A DNA stretch of 6,516 nucleotides from Myxococcales bacterium (lineage in GTDB: Bacteria; Myxococcota; Bradymonadia; REDH01): the NCBI GenBank assembly GCA_018970625.1, contig JAGWVZ010000207.1, positions 1 through 6,516 of the forward strand, given 5' to 3'. Each line of letters starts with the position of its first letter. Within the stretch, counting starts at the first letter, position 1. The position numbers and the translations under genes were made by a program. Below the pieces are notes generated by a model. That model was not told the DNA's origin and did no database searches. It was given only the letters and a program-made list of their open reading frames with translations. Below are positions 5,433 through 6,516 of this stretch, piece by piece.

Positions 5433-6176
5433 ATGATCGAGTTTCACGACATCTACAAATCATTTGGCTCGAAGCACGTGCTGCGCGGTGTGACGCTGAC
5501 GGTGCGCAAGGGCGAGGTCATGTTCATCATTGGCCAGTCGGGCGCCGGCAAGTCGGTGCTGGTGAAGCACCTGGTGGGGTTGCTGAAGCCGGACGCGGGC
5601 CGCGTGCTGCTCGACGGTCAGGACATTACACACCTGAAAGAGAAAGAGTTTTATCCGGTGCGAAAGCGCTGCGCGATGGTGTTTCAGAACTCGACGCTGT
5701 TTGACTCGATGACGCTGCTGGACAATGTGGCGCTGCCGATACGCAAGCACTTTAACGTGAGCGTAAAGGAGTCGCGCCGGCTGGCGGTCGAGAAGCTGGA
5801 GCTGGTGGATATGGCGCGCGAGGCCGAGCGTTATCCTGCCGACTTCGGGGATGGCATGCGCAAGAAGGTGGCGATCGCGCGCGCGCTGACGCTGAATCCC
5901 GATTTTGTTATTTTCGACGAGCCGACCACGGGCATCGACCCGATCTCGGCCAATATTGTCGACCGGCTGATTCGTGACCTGAGCGATCGCCTTGGCGTGA
6001 CCTCGATTGTAGTGTCGCATGACCTGCGCTCGATCTTCGGCGTTGCCGACCGGGTGGCCATGCTTTATCAGGGTGCGCTGATTCTGGACGGGCCTCCCTC
6101 GGTCTACCGGAACTCGGGCAACCCCATTGTTGATCAATTCATCAACGGGCGCCCCCATGGCCCGATGGAAGTCTGA
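5433..6176 (+). CDS. MlaF-type ABC transporter ATPase 2 (degenerate signature)
   Basis: 247-residue second nucleotide-binding subunit. Walker A GQSGAGKS (34-41), Q-loop Q85, Walker B FVIFDE (158-163) with the catalytic Glu intact, D-loop GIDP (167-170) and H-loop H196 are all canonical. The ABC signature is not: where MlaF proteins have YPAELSGGM, this one reads YPADFGDGM, so residues 138-142 are FGDGM (codons 5844-5858). Only the third-from-last motif position, the final Gly and the Met resemble the family form; Leu, Ser and one Gly are changed. The flanking RKKVAIARAL is normal, so this is not a frameshift. The C-terminus continues past QFINGRPHGP, resembling the E. coli MlaF tail (QFL.G...GP) that reaches across the dimer; ATPase 1 lacks this tail. 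The gap from permease 2 is 7 bp. With ATPase 1 it likely forms a heterodimer with one working and one degenerate nucleotide site. Confidence 0.93.
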   Translation: MIEFHDIYKSFGSKHVLRGVTLTVRKGEVMFIIGQSGAGKSVLVKHLVGLLKPDAGRVLLDGQDITHLKEKEFYPVRKRCAMVFQNSTLFDSMTLLDNVALPIRKHFNVSVKESRRLAVEKLELVDMAREAERYPADFGDGMRKKVAIARALTLNPDFVIFDEPTTGIDPISANIVDRLIRDLSDRLGVTSIVVSHDLRSIFGVADRVAMLYQGALILDGPPSVYRNSGNPIVDQFINGRPHGPMEV

Positions 6177-6206
6177 GGGCCCTGTGAGGGGTCTCGTCGA
6201 GGAAAC

Positions 6207-6516
6207 ATGAGCCGAAAGGAAACCGCTATTGAAGTGAAGGTCGGCGCGCTGGTGCTGGCGGCTGTCGCCATTCTGGTGTCGTTCGTCCTTGTGTTGGGCG
6301 ACTTCAACTTCAACCCCGGATTCGTCATCTACGTCGACTTTGATAATGCCGCCGGTCTGAAGCCGGGTGCTCCGGTACGCCTGGCGGGTATTCCTGCGGG
6401 CTCGGTGAAGTCGGTCGTGTTCATGGGCGGCGAGGTGGACGAGACGACTGGCATGCCGGTCTACGTTCGCGCAACCCTCCGGATTGACGAGGAATTGCGT
6501 GAGTCCGTGCGCGAGG
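6207..6516 (+). CDS. MCE-domain (MlaD-type) membrane-anchored protein, 5' part
   Basis: 103 residues are visible and the frame runs off the window end. After a short charged N-terminus (MSRKETAIEVK), one transmembrane helix (about 12-31) anchors the protein in the inner membrane. The MCE domain then begins near residue 38: VIYVDFDNAAGLKPGAPVRL followed by AGIPAGSVKSVVF, the classic start of the MCE/MlaD beta-barrel. MlaD-type proteins form hexameric rings above the permease that carry lipids through a central pore. GAGG (6199-6202) lies 4 nt before the ATG; the gap from ATPase 2 is 30 bp with no terminator. An insertion of about eight residues (GGEVDETTG) follows the first MCE strands, so the barrel may have a longer loop than E. 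coli MlaD. The C-terminal part and total length cannot be judged. Confidence 0.92.
   Translation, partial: MSRKETAIEVKVGALVLAAVAILVSFVLVLGDFNFNPGFVIYVDFDNAAGLKPGAPVRLAGIPAGSVKSVVFMGGEVDETTGMPVYVRATLRIDEELRESVRE

Larger units (their letters stand above)
1924..6516 (+). other. probable MCE/Mla-type transporter operon (continues past the window)
   Basis: Six same-strand genes with junctions of -4, -4, +11, +7 and +30 bp follow one promoter candidate: TPR protein, ATPase, permease, permease, ATPase, MCE protein. No internal terminator is visible. The transporter core is encoded as two paralogous pairs in mirror order (NBD-TMD, TMD-NBD), although all genes point the same way. MlaA, MlaB and MlaC equivalents are not in the window and could lie downstream. 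Confidence 0.8.

Noticed and set aside
6176..6183. Perfect palindrome AGGGCCCT after the ATPase 2 stop, considered as a terminator
   Set aside because: It has no loop and no T-tract, and the MCE gene starts 30 bp on with its own ribosome binding site. It is probably chance.
1..6516. CRISPR array, tRNA/rRNA genes, insertion sequences or phage genes
   Set aside because: I saw no spaced identical repeats, transposase motifs, tRNA-like cloverleaf segments or rRNA sequence. Coding genes fill the window apart from gaps of 109 bp (523-631) and 129 bp (1853-1981) and very short intergenic spacers.

Overview
The window is GC-rich bacterial DNA with tight gene packing. It looks like a diderm of the former Deltaproteobacteria, most likely Myxococcota or Bradymonadota. 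Three things suggest this: a secreted Cys-rich protein built from NACGGC repeats, a formylglycine-generating-enzyme-fold protein of the kind abundant in those groups, and an MCE (Mla-type) lipid transport operon, which implies an outer membrane. The taxonomic placement is inference from protein style; no rRNA or other marker is present.

Layout. Positions 1-522 (+) hold the 3' end of an FGE-sulfatase-fold gene, followed by a small hairpin with a T-rich tail that may end its transcript. A convergent gene at 632-1852 (-) encodes a probable lipoprotein with a Cys-rich N-terminal motif, an acidic linker, four Cys-rich repeats of about 39 residues and a beta-type C-terminal domain. A 129-bp divergent intergenic region (1853-1981) carries a good sigma70-like promoter reading right. 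From 1982 to the window end, six genes run on the + strand with overlaps or short gaps: TPR protein with signal peptide (1982-3067), MlaF-type ATPase 1 (3064-3795), MlaE-type permease 1 (3792-4562), MlaE-type permease 2 (4574-5425), MlaF-type ATPase 2 (5433-6176) and an MCE-domain (MlaD-type) membrane-anchored protein (6207 to the edge, truncated).

How the genes work together. The five transporter genes form an MCE ABC importer/exporter module that moves lipids or other hydrophobic molecules across the cell envelope. Unlike the E. coli Mla system (one MlaF, one MlaE, each homodimeric), this operon encodes two different ATPases and two different permeases in the order NBD-TMD-TMD-NBD.

The most notable observation is that the two ATPases have complementary defects. 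ATPase 1 has an intact LSGGM signature but Asp instead of the catalytic Walker B Glu. ATPase 2 has an intact Walker B DE pair but its signature reads FGDGM. In a head-to-tail heterodimer both defects fall in the same composite nucleotide site and the other site is fully canonical. This is the arrangement of heterodimeric ABC exporters with one degenerate site (TAP, TM287/288, BmrCD), here in an MCE/Mla-type system. No MlaA, MlaB or MlaC gene is visible in the window. The TPR protein, translationally coupled to ATPase 1, is a candidate extra component.
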